Shown here one piece after another: positions 17,401 to 24,667 of a DNA stretch of 40,460 nucleotides. Each line of letters opens with the position of its first letter. Position 1 is the stretch's first letter. The DNA is taken from assembly GCA_023387635.1 (NCBI GenBank), contig JAEWHU010000025.1:1-40460 (forward strand), given 5' to 3'. The translations under genes were made by a program, and so were the position numbers. The stretch comes from Bacillota bacterium. GTDB taxonomy: Bacteria; Bacillota; Clostridia; Lachnospirales; Lachnospiraceae. Below the pieces are notes generated by a model. The model saw nothing but the letters and a program-made list of their open reading frames with translations. It made no database searches and was not told the DNA's origin.

Positions 17401-18196
17401 ATCAGCAATCCAAACGTTTAAAAATATGAATAAAGAAGAATTATTAAATTGGGACAATTCAATAGTTTATAATGAAAAATTAAAAAATGACATTGAAGAA
17501 AGTATGTCCTATGTATATCCGTATGAGATTGAAGCTAATATCAAAGCAAAATTAACTGTTTCCGAATTAAAACGACTAGGACAGTCAGAACTAGAAGAAT
17601 ACGGAGAGCCACTAATTAAAGTGGAAAAAGGAGAAAAGGAAGAAGAAATACCAAGTTTTATTGAAAAGCAAATTAGTGGCGTAAATATTGGTACTCTTTA
17701 TCATACGGTACTTGAGTATATTGATTTTGATTCAATTAATGAACCATTAGATGTAAATAATGCATTATTAACAATGGTGGAAAGAAATAAAATAAAAATA
17801 GAGGAATATCATTCCTTAGATGTTAATAAATTATATCAATTTACAAAAAGTAATATTGCTAAACGAATGATAAGGGCTAAGAAGAAGGGCAAACTCTATA
17901 AAGAAAGACAATTTGTTATGGGAATAAAAGCAAATGAGATTAATCCCCTTTTAAAAAGTGAAGAATTAGTTTTAGTTCAAGGTGTAATAGACGTATATTT
18001 TATGGAGGATGGTGAATATGTTTTATTAGATTATAAAACAGATAATGTTAATCCTAAAAATGGTGCTAATATACTAAGAAAGAGATATAGTGTTCAGTTA
18101 GATTACTATGAAAAGGCATTGATGCAAATTACAGGAATAAAGGTAAAAGAGAAAATTATCTATTCTTTTAGCTTAAATGAGGAAATTTATATATAG
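14438..18196 (+). CDS. addA: AddA, ATP-dependent helicase-nuclease subunit A
   Basis: This 1252-residue UvrD-type helicase with a C-terminal nuclease is the motor of AddAB. Motifs: Walker A 'SAAAGSGKTA' (about 20-29), Walker B/motif II 'MIDEYQDSN' (about 395), 'VGDVKQSIYKFR' (motif III, about 425), 'VKIMSIHKSKGLEFP' (motif V, about 810), 'ILYVAMTRAKEKL' (motif VI, about 886) and the nuclease 'VLLDYKTDN' (about 1195). I choose ATG 14438 because AAGGAAG lies about 9 bases before it. An upstream GTG at 14429 is in frame but sits on that site. The gene overlaps the end of addB. Confidence 0.95.
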   Translation: MEWTAEQKKVIDIRNRNILVSAAAGSGKTAVLVARIISLISEGENPIDIDRLLIVTFTNAAAAEMKERIGKAIDEKVRDNPGNAHLQKQMTLIHSAQITTIHSFCLNVIRNHFNTIDLDPSFRIAEEAELVLLKSDVLSDLLEEHYEKGEEEFLNFIESFSSGKTDEPIEELVLKLHQFSMSYPWPKEWLEEIKQTFLISTIEEMKNMPWMKALISYLQVMLKDLCKKCEDEIALCEEIDGPKAYIPAIRDDYEQILKLSEVTDYEEYEKLFMSFSFSRLSSKKEAGVSDDIKNRVKAMRDEVKKTINDMKKNFFFQSSEEMLLDIMAMKNAMMVLIDLTTEFMDVYAKKKEDKNIVDFNDLEHFALKILTNKVDGAEVPSDAANELSEYYEEIMIDEYQDSNYVQETILKSISKERLGRGNLFMVGDVKQSIYKFRLARPELFMEKFNTYNTSDIEDCDTLENNSQRIDLHKNFRSRSVVLDSINFIFEQIMTEKLGNILYNHEAALYPGADFGPFIKGESEDTEIILVPLDDESSDGESKEDGSLIKDYDSKEEKALEEEYTGKELEARVIAKRIKELTDSNNGLIIYDKEKRINRIATCSDIVILLRTMSGYSEVFIDTLHAEGIASHADTQTGYFQTLEIRTVLNLLRIIDNPRQDIPLTSILRSPIVGLSSDDLALIRITKRKIPMYEAVKNYLVLEKRDELSNRLNEFMKKLSKYRTWVSYLPIHELLLKVLTDTGYYDFISAMPSGDKRKANVDMLLERAIRFEATSYTGLFQFVRYMEKLNKYDIDYGEAKIVGKEDNTVKIMSIHKSKGLEFPIVIVAGMGKNFNNQDSRGSVLIHPDLGLGPDFLEHTLRIKGPTLVKKIIQKLIVLENLAEELRILYVAMTRAKEKLILVGGIKKLEDKLSKWSNVLTREEKQLLYYQISSASTYFDWIIPATMRHRGFSSLLEDCSIRENTNHQLYHSDAKMVIKKQKLNTLLENESAIQTFKNMNKEELLNWDNSIVYNEKLKNDIEESMSYVYPYEIEANIKAKLTVSELKRLGQSELEEYGEPLIKVEKGEKEEEIPSFIEKQISGVNIGTLYHTVLEYIDFDSINEPLDVNNALLTMVERNKIKIEEYHSLDVNKLYQFTKSNIAKRMIRAKKKGKLYKERQFVMGIKANEINPLLKSEELVLVQGVIDVYFMEDGEYVLLDYKTDNVNPKNGANILRKRYSVQLDYYEKALMQITGIKVKEKIIYSFSLNEEIYI

Positions 18197-18284
18197 TTAG
18201 CAAAAAAAGTAATATTACCAAAAGTTTTGGGGATATATGTAATGTTTTGCTATGCTAAATATATCCAATATGCTATAATAAACC

Positions 18285-18368
18285 CATGCGTATATTATCA
18301 TTAATGAACAATGGAAAAAGTTCATTACGCCATGTAGTTTTATATTTCGGGCATATAAAACTATTTTT
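18285..18368 (+). promoter_or_regulatory. Structured leader with terminator-like hairpin upstream of the chemoreceptor gene
   Basis: A TATAAT at 18274-18279 predicts a transcript starting near 18286. Three elements follow. CATGCGTA (18285-18292) can pair with TACGCCATG (18326-18334, one bulged C). Inside it ATGAAC (18304-18309) pairs with GTTCAT (18320-18325). Then an 11-bp stem (18335-18345 with 18353-18363) is followed by five T. A fold followed by a terminator-like hairpin is the layout of a riboswitch or attenuator. I recognise no known class; the c-di-GMP-I core is not visible. Confidence 0.45.
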
Positions 18369-18401
18369 AGGCACTTGACGATAAATCAGGAGGATTTTCA
18401 C

Positions 18402-20573
18402 ATGGGGAAAGATCTAAAAGTCGTAAATGGCAGTAGTAAAAGAAAAAGAATTGAAAAAAGGGCAAAGGAAAAAAGGGGTAGGATACAAAAAGAATTTAAT
18501 GACAAAAAAGCAAAAATAGTAAATGATGTAAAAGAAAAGCAGAGCTTCTATGAAAAGTTTAAGGGAATTGGTACAAAGATAATGGGTGCTTTTATGATAC
18601 CAGTGTTATTACTTGGTATTTTTGGATTCATTTCTTATCAGAAGTCTTCAAAAGCTATTATAAGTAATTATGAAAAAAACTCCATAGATACTTTAGATGC
18701 TGTAAGTGTTTATTTAGATTTAGGCATTAAATCAGTATCAGATAAATCAGTAGAATTAATACTAAGTGACATAGTAGAAGATTATTATAAAAGAAAATAT
18801 GAAAAAGATACTGTAGATGATGTAAAGAATTATCGTGACTTAAGGGATCAAATATTTATAATAAAGGAAACAAATAAATTTATTGAATCTGTACATGTAC
18901 TTGCCAATGTAGGAAGTGGCATTTCTACAGTAAAATCACCTTCTGATGATTTGCATGGTTTGTTTTCTGAATCAGAACAAGGGAAAACCATATTAGATGG
19001 TTCAGCTAGGAATGTATGGGTAGGAAACCATGATCTTCTTGATGAAAAATTAGGTATTGATAAGAATTCCTATTCTATGTCCCTAATTAGCAAAATGGGT
19101 TTTAATCAAGGTGTCATTGTATTTGATATCCCAAGTTCTCTTATTAAAGAAGCACTAGATAAGATTAATGTAAGTGAGAATGGGTATGTAGCATTTATTT
19201 CAGCCGATGGTAGGGAGACTCTTAATAATACAGAAGAAAATTCGATTTTTACTGAAAATTCTTTTTATCAAGAGGCAGTAGATGGTGAAGAAATAAGTGG
19301 ATATCGATATGTAAATTATAATGATGCGGATTACTTATATTTATATAGTAAAGTAGGAAAAACTGGTGCTATGATTTGCTCTTTAGTACCTAAGGCTACT
19401 ATTTTAGAACAGGCAAGTGAGATTAAAGATTTAACTTTTATATTTATTACTTTAGCTATCCTAATAGCATTAGCGGTAGGGTTATTAATTGCTAGAAACA
19501 TAGCAAATGTTGTCACAAATTTAATGAAATCAATACAAAGAGCTTCTAAGGGTGACTTAACAGTCGATTTCAATTTAAAAAGAAAAGATGAATTTAAGTT
19601 GCTTTCAGATGGATTAACACAGATGGTTCATGGTATGAGGGAACTAATAGGTGAAGTAGCAAGTGTAACTAGGAAAGTAAGTAATTCAGCTGGTGAACTT
19701 TCTGGTACGTCTGAAACAATACTAATAGCAACCAAAGATATCTCTTTTACTATTGATGAAATCGAAAAGGGAGTAGTACAACAATCAAGAGATTCAGAAA
19801 ATTGTTTAATGCAAATGTCTAATCTTTCAAATGAAATAAACAAAGTGTATAATAGCACATATGAGATTGAAAGAATCGCAAGTGAAACAAAAGAGGTAGT
19901 TAATAGTGGGATTGTATTTATTGATGACCTAAATAGTAAGTCAAAAGCCACTGCTAAAGTTACAGGCACTGTGATACATGAGGTTGAAGAATTAGAAATA
20001 CAGACAAGAGAAATAAGCAATTTTGTTGGTATGATAAATGATATTGCCGAGCAAACGAATCTGTTATCGTTAAATGCATCTATAGAAGCTGCAAGAGCAG
20101 GCGAAGCAGGAAGGGGATTTGCGGTAGTTGCAGATGAAATAAGAAAACTAGCAGATGGATCTATGAAAGCATCAAATCAGATACATAATATTGTAACCAC
20201 TATTCAGGCGAAAACAAAAGGTACTGTAGTTTCAGCGAAAGAAGCAGAAAATATTGTGGAATCACAGATTCATGCACTTAATAAGACAATCCATGTTTTT
20301 AAGGAAATTAATAGCCATGTTGGTAATTTGGTGACTAATTTAAATGAAATTTCATTTGGAGTTAAAGAGATTGAAGTTGCTAAAGAAGGTACTTTAGAAG
20401 CTATCAGTAATATATCCGCAGTTTCAGAAGAAACAGCAGCTTCTTCTGAAGAAGTAAGCTCAACAGCTACAAATCAAATTATTTCAGTTGAAGAGCTTAG
20501 TAAGGCGGCTATAGAGTTAGATAACGACGCCAAGGTATTAGAAAGAGCAATAAAAATGTTTCAAATTAATTAA
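18402..20573 (+). CDS. Methyl-accepting chemotaxis protein
   Basis: This 723-residue transmembrane chemoreceptor has a strongly basic cytoplasmic N-terminus of about 55 residues ('SSKRKRIEKRAKEKRGR'), then TM1 (about 60-81), an extracellular sensor region (about 85-340, dCache-like), TM2 (about 348-370), HAMP (about 370-425) and a long signalling coiled coil. The signalling tip 'EQTNLLSLNASIEAARAG' followed by 'GRGFAVVADEIRKLAD' contacts CheA/CheW. There is no C-terminal CheR-binding pentapeptide. I use ATG 18402 with AGGAGG at 18388-18393; the upstream in-frame TTG at 18375 precedes that site. The basic extension before TM1 is longer than in most receptors of this kind. The ligand is unknown. 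Confidence 0.9.
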   Translation: MGKDLKVVNGSSKRKRIEKRAKEKRGRIQKEFNDKKAKIVNDVKEKQSFYEKFKGIGTKIMGAFMIPVLLLGIFGFISYQKSSKAIISNYEKNSIDTLDAVSVYLDLGIKSVSDKSVELILSDIVEDYYKRKYEKDTVDDVKNYRDLRDQIFIIKETNKFIESVHVLANVGSGISTVKSPSDDLHGLFSESEQGKTILDGSARNVWVGNHDLLDEKLGIDKNSYSMSLISKMGFNQGVIVFDIPSSLIKEALDKINVSENGYVAFISADGRETLNNTEENSIFTENSFYQEAVDGEEISGYRYVNYNDADYLYLYSKVGKTGAMICSLVPKATILEQASEIKDLTFIFITLAILIALAVGLLIARNIANVVTNLMKSIQRASKGDLTVDFNLKRKDEFKLLSDGLTQMVHGMRELIGEVASVTRKVSNSAGELSGTSETILIATKDISFTIDEIEKGVVQQSRDSENCLMQMSNLSNEINKVYNSTYEIERIASETKEVVNSGIVFIDDLNSKSKATAKVTGTVIHEVEELEIQTREISNFVGMINDIAEQTNLLSLNASIEAARAGEAGRGFAVVADEIRKLADGSMKASNQIHNIVTTIQAKTKGTVVSAKEAENIVESQIHALNKTIHVFKEINSHVGNLVTNLNEISFGVKEIEVAKEGTLEAISNISAVSEETAASSEEVSSTATNQIISVEELSKAAIELDNDAKVLERAIKMFQIN

Positions 20574-20639
20574 TATTATAATGGGTATAATTTGGTATAA
20601 ACTAATATTTCAGGGATAAACTCTATATAGAATAAAGCT

Positions 20640-20684
20640 GGGACTGTTTCACTACAAAAGAACAATTGTAATGAAACTAGTCCC
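20640..20684 (+). repeat. Long hairpin between the chemoreceptor and spore-protein genes
   Basis: GGGACT-GTTTCA (20640-20651) pairs with TGAAAC-T-AGTCCC (20672-20684), one bulge, with an inner TACAA/TTGTA stem. No T-run follows, so it is a poor terminator by itself. It may be a 3'-end stabiliser or a leader structure of the next operon. Confidence 0.6.
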
Positions 20685-20713
20685 ATGTTAAAATCTTGAA
20701 AGGGTGTATAATA

Positions 20714-20935
20714 ATGAGTGCCAAAAAGAAAGAGCTAGAAAAGATTAATTTAGATGAAATCAAACCAGAGGAAAAAATGAAATATGAAATAGCTACTGAA
20801 CTCGGCCTTTTAGATAAAGTATTAGAAAGTGGCTGGAAATCTTTGTCTGCAAAAGAATCAGGCCGAATTGGAGGAATAATTACAAAAAGAAAAAAAGAAG
20901 CTAAAAAAAAGGAGGAGATTACGAAGTCATGCTAA
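20714..20935 (+). CDS. Alpha/beta-type small acid-soluble spore protein, SspF-like
   Basis: This 73-residue, lysine-rich protein has the core 'MKYEIATELGLLDKVLESGW' followed by 'KSLSAKESGRIGG' and 'ITKRKKEAKKK'. The order F/MKYE-A-x-E/DLG, D-x-V-x-x-x-GW, then a helix ending in KR(K/A) matches the SspF branch of alpha/beta SASPs as I remember it. These proteins coat spore DNA and protect it from UV and chemicals. The ATG at 20714 has AAAGGG about 9 bases upstream; a TTG at 20696 is rejected because it lies before that site. Its stop overlaps the start of the lipid kinase gene by 7 bases, so the two are co-transcribed. Expression by a forespore sigma factor is expected but I cannot identify such a promoter. 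Confidence 0.75.
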   Translation: MSAKKKELEKINLDEIKPEEKMKYEIATELGLLDKVLESGWKSLSAKESGRIGGIITKRKKEAKKKEEITKSC

Positions 20936-21834
20936 AACGACTCTTGTTTATATATAATCCTCACGCAGGGAAAAGCAAGATCAAAGGTTGGTTATCAGAT
21001 ATCATTGAGCTATTTGCAAAAGCTAATTATGAAGTCGTCATATATGCTACAAAAGGGAAAAAAGATGCCACTAAAATCGCAAAAACATGCTTAGAAAGAG
21101 ATGAATTTGATTTAGTCGTTTGCTCTGGAGGAGATGGGACATTAAATGAAGTAATTAGTGGTGTAATGGCAAGTGGAAAAAATGTAAAAATAGGATATAT
21201 ACCTTCTGGAACTACCAATGATTTTTCAGTAAATTTAAATATACCAAAAAATTTGATGAGTGCAGCTAAAGTTGCTCTAAAAGGTAATGTATTTCCATGT
21301 GATATAGGAAGTATTAATGGGGATTACTTTACATATACTGCTGCATTTGGAATATTTACGGATGCATCCTATGAAACACCTCAGGCATCTAAAAATATTC
21401 TTGGAAGACTTGCTTATATATTAGAGGGAATAAAACGATTACCAAATTGGAAGTCATATGAAATGGATATTCATATTGGAGATAAAATTATAACTGATAA
21501 TTTTATCTATGGTATGATTGCCAATTCAGAATCTGTTGGAGGCATTAAAGGCCTTGTAGGAAAAGAAGTTATATTAGATGATGGAGTATTTGAAGGCATA
21601 TTTATTAAAACTCCTCAAAATGTTTTGGACTTTCAAGGAATTATAAATGATTTATTAACAGGAAATTTAAATAGTGATCATATTTATTCCTTTCCAGTTA
21701 CTACATTAAAGATTGTTACCAAAGAACCAATTCCTTGGGCGATTGATGGTGAGTTTGGAGGGGAATTAGATGAGGTTTCTATTAATATTATAAAACAAGC
21801 GTTTACAATTGTAAGGAATATGGAAACAGAATAA
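20929..21834 (+). CDS. Diacylglycerol kinase-family lipid kinase (YegS/DagK type)
   Basis: This 301-residue soluble enzyme has the DAGK catalytic signature 'CSGGDGTLNEVISG' (about 64-77) and 'IPSGTTNDFSVNL' (about 90-102), an opening 'FIYNPHAGK', and a C-terminal beta domain containing 'IDGEFGG'. Family members phosphorylate diacylglycerol or related lipids, recycling it into phospholipid synthesis; the exact lipid is not determined. Length is normal (about 295-305). GGAGGAG at 20911-20917 is 11 bases before the ATG, and the start overlaps the SASP stop. Pairing with a spore protein hints at a role in sporulation, which is an inference from gene order only. Confidence 0.88.
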   Translation: MLKRLLFIYNPHAGKSKIKGWLSDIIELFAKANYEVVIYATKGKKDATKIAKTCLERDEFDLVVCSGGDGTLNEVISGVMASGKNVKIGYIPSGTTNDFSVNLNIPKNLMSAAKVALKGNVFPCDIGSINGDYFTYTAAFGIFTDASYETPQASKNILGRLAYILEGIKRLPNWKSYEMDIHIGDKIITDNFIYGMIANSESVGGIKGLVGKEVILDDGVFEGIFIKTPQNVLDFQGIINDLLTGNLNSDHIYSFPVTTLKIVTKEPIPWAIDGEFGGELDEVSINIIKQAFTIVRNMETE

Positions 21835-21874
21835 TTCTTTAGTCATATATATGTTGTAGATGATAAGAAGTAAA

Positions 21875-21926
21875 AAAGCGTCTTAAAAGTTAATTAACTT
21901 AACTTCTAAGGCGCTTTATTTTTTTA
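21875..21926. terminator. Terminator between the lipid kinase gene and xylR (convergent)
   Basis: AAAGCG/CGCTTT (21875-21880 with 21912-21917) closes a longer imperfect stem through CTTAAAAGTTAA and its complement. T7 follows on the plus strand. The end of the xylR coding region overlaps its T-run. Confidence 0.75.
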
Positions 21927-23084
21927 GATTAATTCATTGTTTCGTAGTCTTAAGGAACTAATCCCAAGGAACTTTTTAATGACAACGCTTATGCCACCAA
22001 GTAAAATAGATGAATCTTGTAAGGAAGAGGGTACAATTTTTACTACACTATTCATCTTACTATTTAATGATTGTTCTATTCTTTTTGTTAGTTCAGGTAA
22101 GAATATAGTAAAGGAACTATTAATTATAACAATCTCAGGATTATAAGCATTTAAAACATTATTTATGCAGATGGACATATATTTAATAAATCGTTCTAAT
22201 ATAGCTTTTGCATCTACATCTCCGGTTCGGTACATAGAGATTAGTGTTTCAATATCCCCAGAGGGAAAATTTTTAAGTTCTAAAAAATCTCTTAAGATAA
22301 CACGTTCAGAAACATATTGTTCTAAACAACCATGATTACCACAAGGACATTCTCTTCCGTCAATTTCAATAATAGTATGTCCAAATTCACCAGCTCGTCC
22401 ATTATATCCATTATAAAGGATATTGTTAATAATAAGTCCAAGACCAATACCAGAATGTACACTAATATTGGCTATATTAGGATAATCATACATAAAGGTA
22501 TGTTCACCAAGTACAGATAAATTTGCTTCATTTTCTAAACAAACAGGAGTATGATAATGTTCTTCTAGTTCTTTTGCTATATCCATATTTGATAAATCAT
22601 AGTATGGTGCAAATGAAACTTTATTATCATTAACTACACCATGGATACCAATTGAGATTCCCACTAATCCATAGGGACAGCTACTTGATGTTTTTTTCAT
22701 AGAATCTATAACACTAATTATTATAGATACTATATCATTCTTAGCAGTTGGTGTTTTAACCTGCCTTAGAGTACAATCTTCTCCTTGTAAATCTGTCATT
22801 AAGACAGATATAGTTTCTACACCTAAATCAACGCTAATCACATATCCAGCTTTTTTGTTAAACGTTAGTAGAATTGGTTTTCTACCAAGTGTAGTATCGT
22901 CACTTCCAATTTCAATAACTAAATCTTTATTAATAAGATCTTGTACAATAGCAGAAATTGTAGCTTTTGTTAGCCCTAAAACCTTAGAGATAGAAGCCCT
23001 TGATATTGGTTTTGAATTTATAATGGTTTCTAACACTAATGTACTATTAATATCTCTAATCAGTTCTTTACTTCCAGTAAGCAT
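21924..23084 (-). CDS. xylR: Xylose repressor, ROK family
   Basis: This 386-residue repressor has an N-terminal winged helix (about 8-70, 'ISRASISKVLGLTKATIS'), then the ROK sugar-binding/kinase-like fold with 'NKKAGYVISVDLGVETISV', 'VCLENEANLSVLGEH' and the zinc-binding 'CPCGNHGCLEQY'. It reads closely along Bacillus XylR as I remember it. Divergence from xylA fixes the likely effector as xylose. I choose the ATG at 23084, giving 'MLTGSKELIRDIN', because AAAAGG is 9 bases upstream. A TTG at 23108 and ATGs at 23105 and 23093 are also in frame, so the start is uncertain by 8 residues. In XylR systems xylose releases the repressor from xylA-xylB. Confidence 0.85.
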   Translation of the reverse strand: MLTGSKELIRDINSTLVLETIINSKPISRASISKVLGLTKATISAIVQDLINKDLVIEIGSDDTTLGRKPILLTFNKKAGYVISVDLGVETISVLMTDLQGEDCTLRQVKTPTAKNDIVSIIISVIDSMKKTSSSCPYGLVGISIGIHGVVNDNKVSFAPYYDLSNMDIAKELEEHYHTPVCLENEANLSVLGEHTFMYDYPNIANISVHSGIGLGLIINNILYNGYNGRAGEFGHTIIEIDGRECPCGNHGCLEQYVSERVILRDFLELKNFPSGDIETLISMYRTGDVDAKAILERFIKYMSICINNVLNAYNPEIVIINSSFTIFLPELTKRIEQSLNSKMNSVVKIVPSSLQDSSILLGGISVVIKKFLGISSLRLRNNELI

Positions 23085-23116
23085 ATTTTCCATCCTTTTA
23101 TTCATCAATAGATATC

Positions 23117-23186
23117 TAATTCATATTAGCATACAATAAAATAAATGAAAAGGGAAGTTATATTATTAAAAAATTAATTCATATTA
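23117..23186. repeat. 12-bp direct repeat in the xylR-xylA intergenic region
   Basis: TAATTCATATTA occurs at 23117-23128 and 23175-23186, 58 bp start to start. One copy lies next to the xylR start and the other touches the xylA -35 box. It could bind a regulator that affects both genes. Confidence 0.5.
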
Positions 23187-23188
23187 TC

Positions 23189-23217
23189 TTGACAAATATA
23201 TCTTTAATTGATATGAT
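23189..23217 (+). promoter_or_regulatory. xylA promoter
   Basis: TTGACA (23189-23194), 17-base spacer, TATGAT (23212-23217). This is nearly consensus for sigma-A. Transcription should start near 23224, about 40 bases before the xylA ATG. Confidence 0.82.
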
Positions 23218-23226
23218 TAAATTACA

Positions 23227-23247
23227 ATTAGTTTAGTGAACAAACAA
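23227..23247. promoter_or_regulatory. Candidate XylR operator
   Basis: ATTAGTTTAGTGAACAAACAA lies at about +4 to +24 of the predicted xylA transcript. It contains the right half-site AACAAAC and an imperfect left half TTAGTTT, like the GTTTGTT-N4-AACAAAC operators of Bacillus xyl genes. The left half is degenerate or shifted. Confidence 0.55.
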
Positions 23248-23264
23248 TATAGGAGGATAAAAAT

Positions 23265-24584
23265 ATGGCATATTTTGAAGGTGTTAACAAAGTAGTTTAC
23301 GAAGGGCCTGAGAGCAAAAATCCATTAGCATTTAAGTATTATAATCCAGATGAAATTGTTATGGGCAAGACAATGAAGGAACAACTAAGATTCGCAATGT
23401 CTTATTGGCATACATTTACATACATGGGTAACGATCCTTTTGGTGCTGCTTCTATGGAAAGACACTGGGATAGTAGCAAAGATGAGATGGAAGTTGCAAA
23501 AGAAAGAGTTCATGCAGCATTTGAATTCATGGAAAAAGCAAACATACCTTTCTTCTGTTTCCATGATAGAGATATTGCTCCAGAAGGTAAAGATTTAGCT
23601 GAAACTAACGCTAGATTAGATGAAATCGTAGAAGTTATTAAAGAAGAAATGGCACGTACTGGAATTAAATGTTTATGGGGAACTACAAATGCATTTAGTC
23701 ACCCACGTTTTGTTCACGGTGCTGGAACTTCTTGCAATGCTACTGTTTTTGCTTATGCAGCAGCTCAAATTAAAAAAGCAATGGAAATTACGAAAGAGCT
23801 TGGTGGAGAGAACTATGTATTCTGGGGTGGAAGAGAAGGATATGAAACACTTCTTAATACAGATACAGGTTTAGAACTTGATAATCTTGCTAGATTATTT
23901 CATATGGCAGTTGATTATGCAGAGGAAATTGGATTTACAGGTCAATTCTTAGTAGAACCAAAGCCAAAGGAGCCAACAAAACATCAATATGATACAGATA
24001 CTGCTACTGTTCTAGCTTTCCTTAGAAAATACGGTTTAGAAGATAAATTTAAGATGAACATTGAAGCAAATCATGCGACACTTGCTATGCATACCTTCCA
24101 ACATGAGTTAAATCAAGCTCGTATTAATGGAGTACTTGGTAGTGTAGATGCTAACCAAGGTGATAATATGTTAGGATGGGATACAGACCAATTCCCAACT
24201 AATGTATATGATACAACATTAGCAATGTATGAAATTTTACTTGCTGGTGGATTTACAAAAGGTGGTTTAAACTTTGACTCTAAAGTTAGACGCGCATCCT
24301 TTGAAGATGTAGATTTATTTTATTCTTATATTGCTGGTATGGATACATTTGCAAGAGGTCTTAAAGTTGCTGCTAAGTTAATAGAAGATAAAGTATTTGA
24401 GAACTTTATAGCTAACCGTTATGCTAGCTACAATGAAGGTATTGGTAAAGATATTGTTGATGGCAAAGTTGGATTTAAAGAACTAGAGAAATATGCAATG
24501 GAAAATGGTGCAACTCCTAATGTTTCTGGAAGACAAGAACTTCTTGAGAGTATCTTAAATCAATATATTATAGAAACAAAATAA
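23265..24584 (+). CDS. xylA: Xylose isomerase
   Basis: This 439-residue class II xylose isomerase converts D-xylose to D-xylulose. Key features: H100 and D103 in 'FCFHDRDIAPEG', 'WGTTNAFSHPRF', 'VFWGGREGYETLLNTD', 'EPKPKEPTKHQYD' (metal-binding Glu), 'IEANHATLA' and 'LGSVDANQGD' with 'GWDTDQFPT' for the second metal site. All metal and substrate residues appear intact. Length matches class II (about 435-445). AGGAGGA lies about 8 bases before the ATG. It is the first gene of the xylA-xylB operon under the promoter at 23189. The protein differs in many positions from the C. phytofermentans isomerase I remember. Confidence 0.96.
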   Translation: MAYFEGVNKVVYEGPESKNPLAFKYYNPDEIVMGKTMKEQLRFAMSYWHTFTYMGNDPFGAASMERHWDSSKDEMEVAKERVHAAFEFMEKANIPFFCFHDRDIAPEGKDLAETNARLDEIVEVIKEEMARTGIKCLWGTTNAFSHPRFVHGAGTSCNATVFAYAAAQIKKAMEITKELGGENYVFWGGREGYETLLNTDTGLELDNLARLFHMAVDYAEEIGFTGQFLVEPKPKEPTKHQYDTDTATVLAFLRKYGLEDKFKMNIEANHATLAMHTFQHELNQARINGVLGSVDANQGDNMLGWDTDQFPTNVYDTTLAMYEILLAGGFTKGGLNFDSKVRRASFEDVDLFYSYIAGMDTFARGLKVAAKLIEDKVFENFIANRYASYNEGIGKDIVDGKVGFKELEKYAMENGATPNVSGRQELLESILNQYIIETK

Positions 24585-24618
24585 TAACGTACATAATTAA
24601 TTATATAATCAAATGCAA

Positions 24619-24651
24619 AGTCAAGCCACCAGCTTAGCTGGTGGCTTGACT
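24619..24651. repeat. Near-perfect palindrome between xylA and xylB
   Basis: Sixteen-base arms (24619-24634 and 24636-24651) around a single T; as RNA a 14-bp GC-rich stem with a 5-base loop. No T-run follows, and the xylB ribosome binding site AAAGGAG begins 3 bases after it. It may protect the xylA mRNA 3' end or limit read-through into xylB. Confidence 0.8.
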
Positions 24652-24667
24652 ATAAAGGAGTGTATAT

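Noticed and set aside
23265..24584. Species identification as Clostridium phytofermentans
   Set aside because: The xylose isomerase differs from the one I remember for that species at many positions, so I give only a broad lineage.
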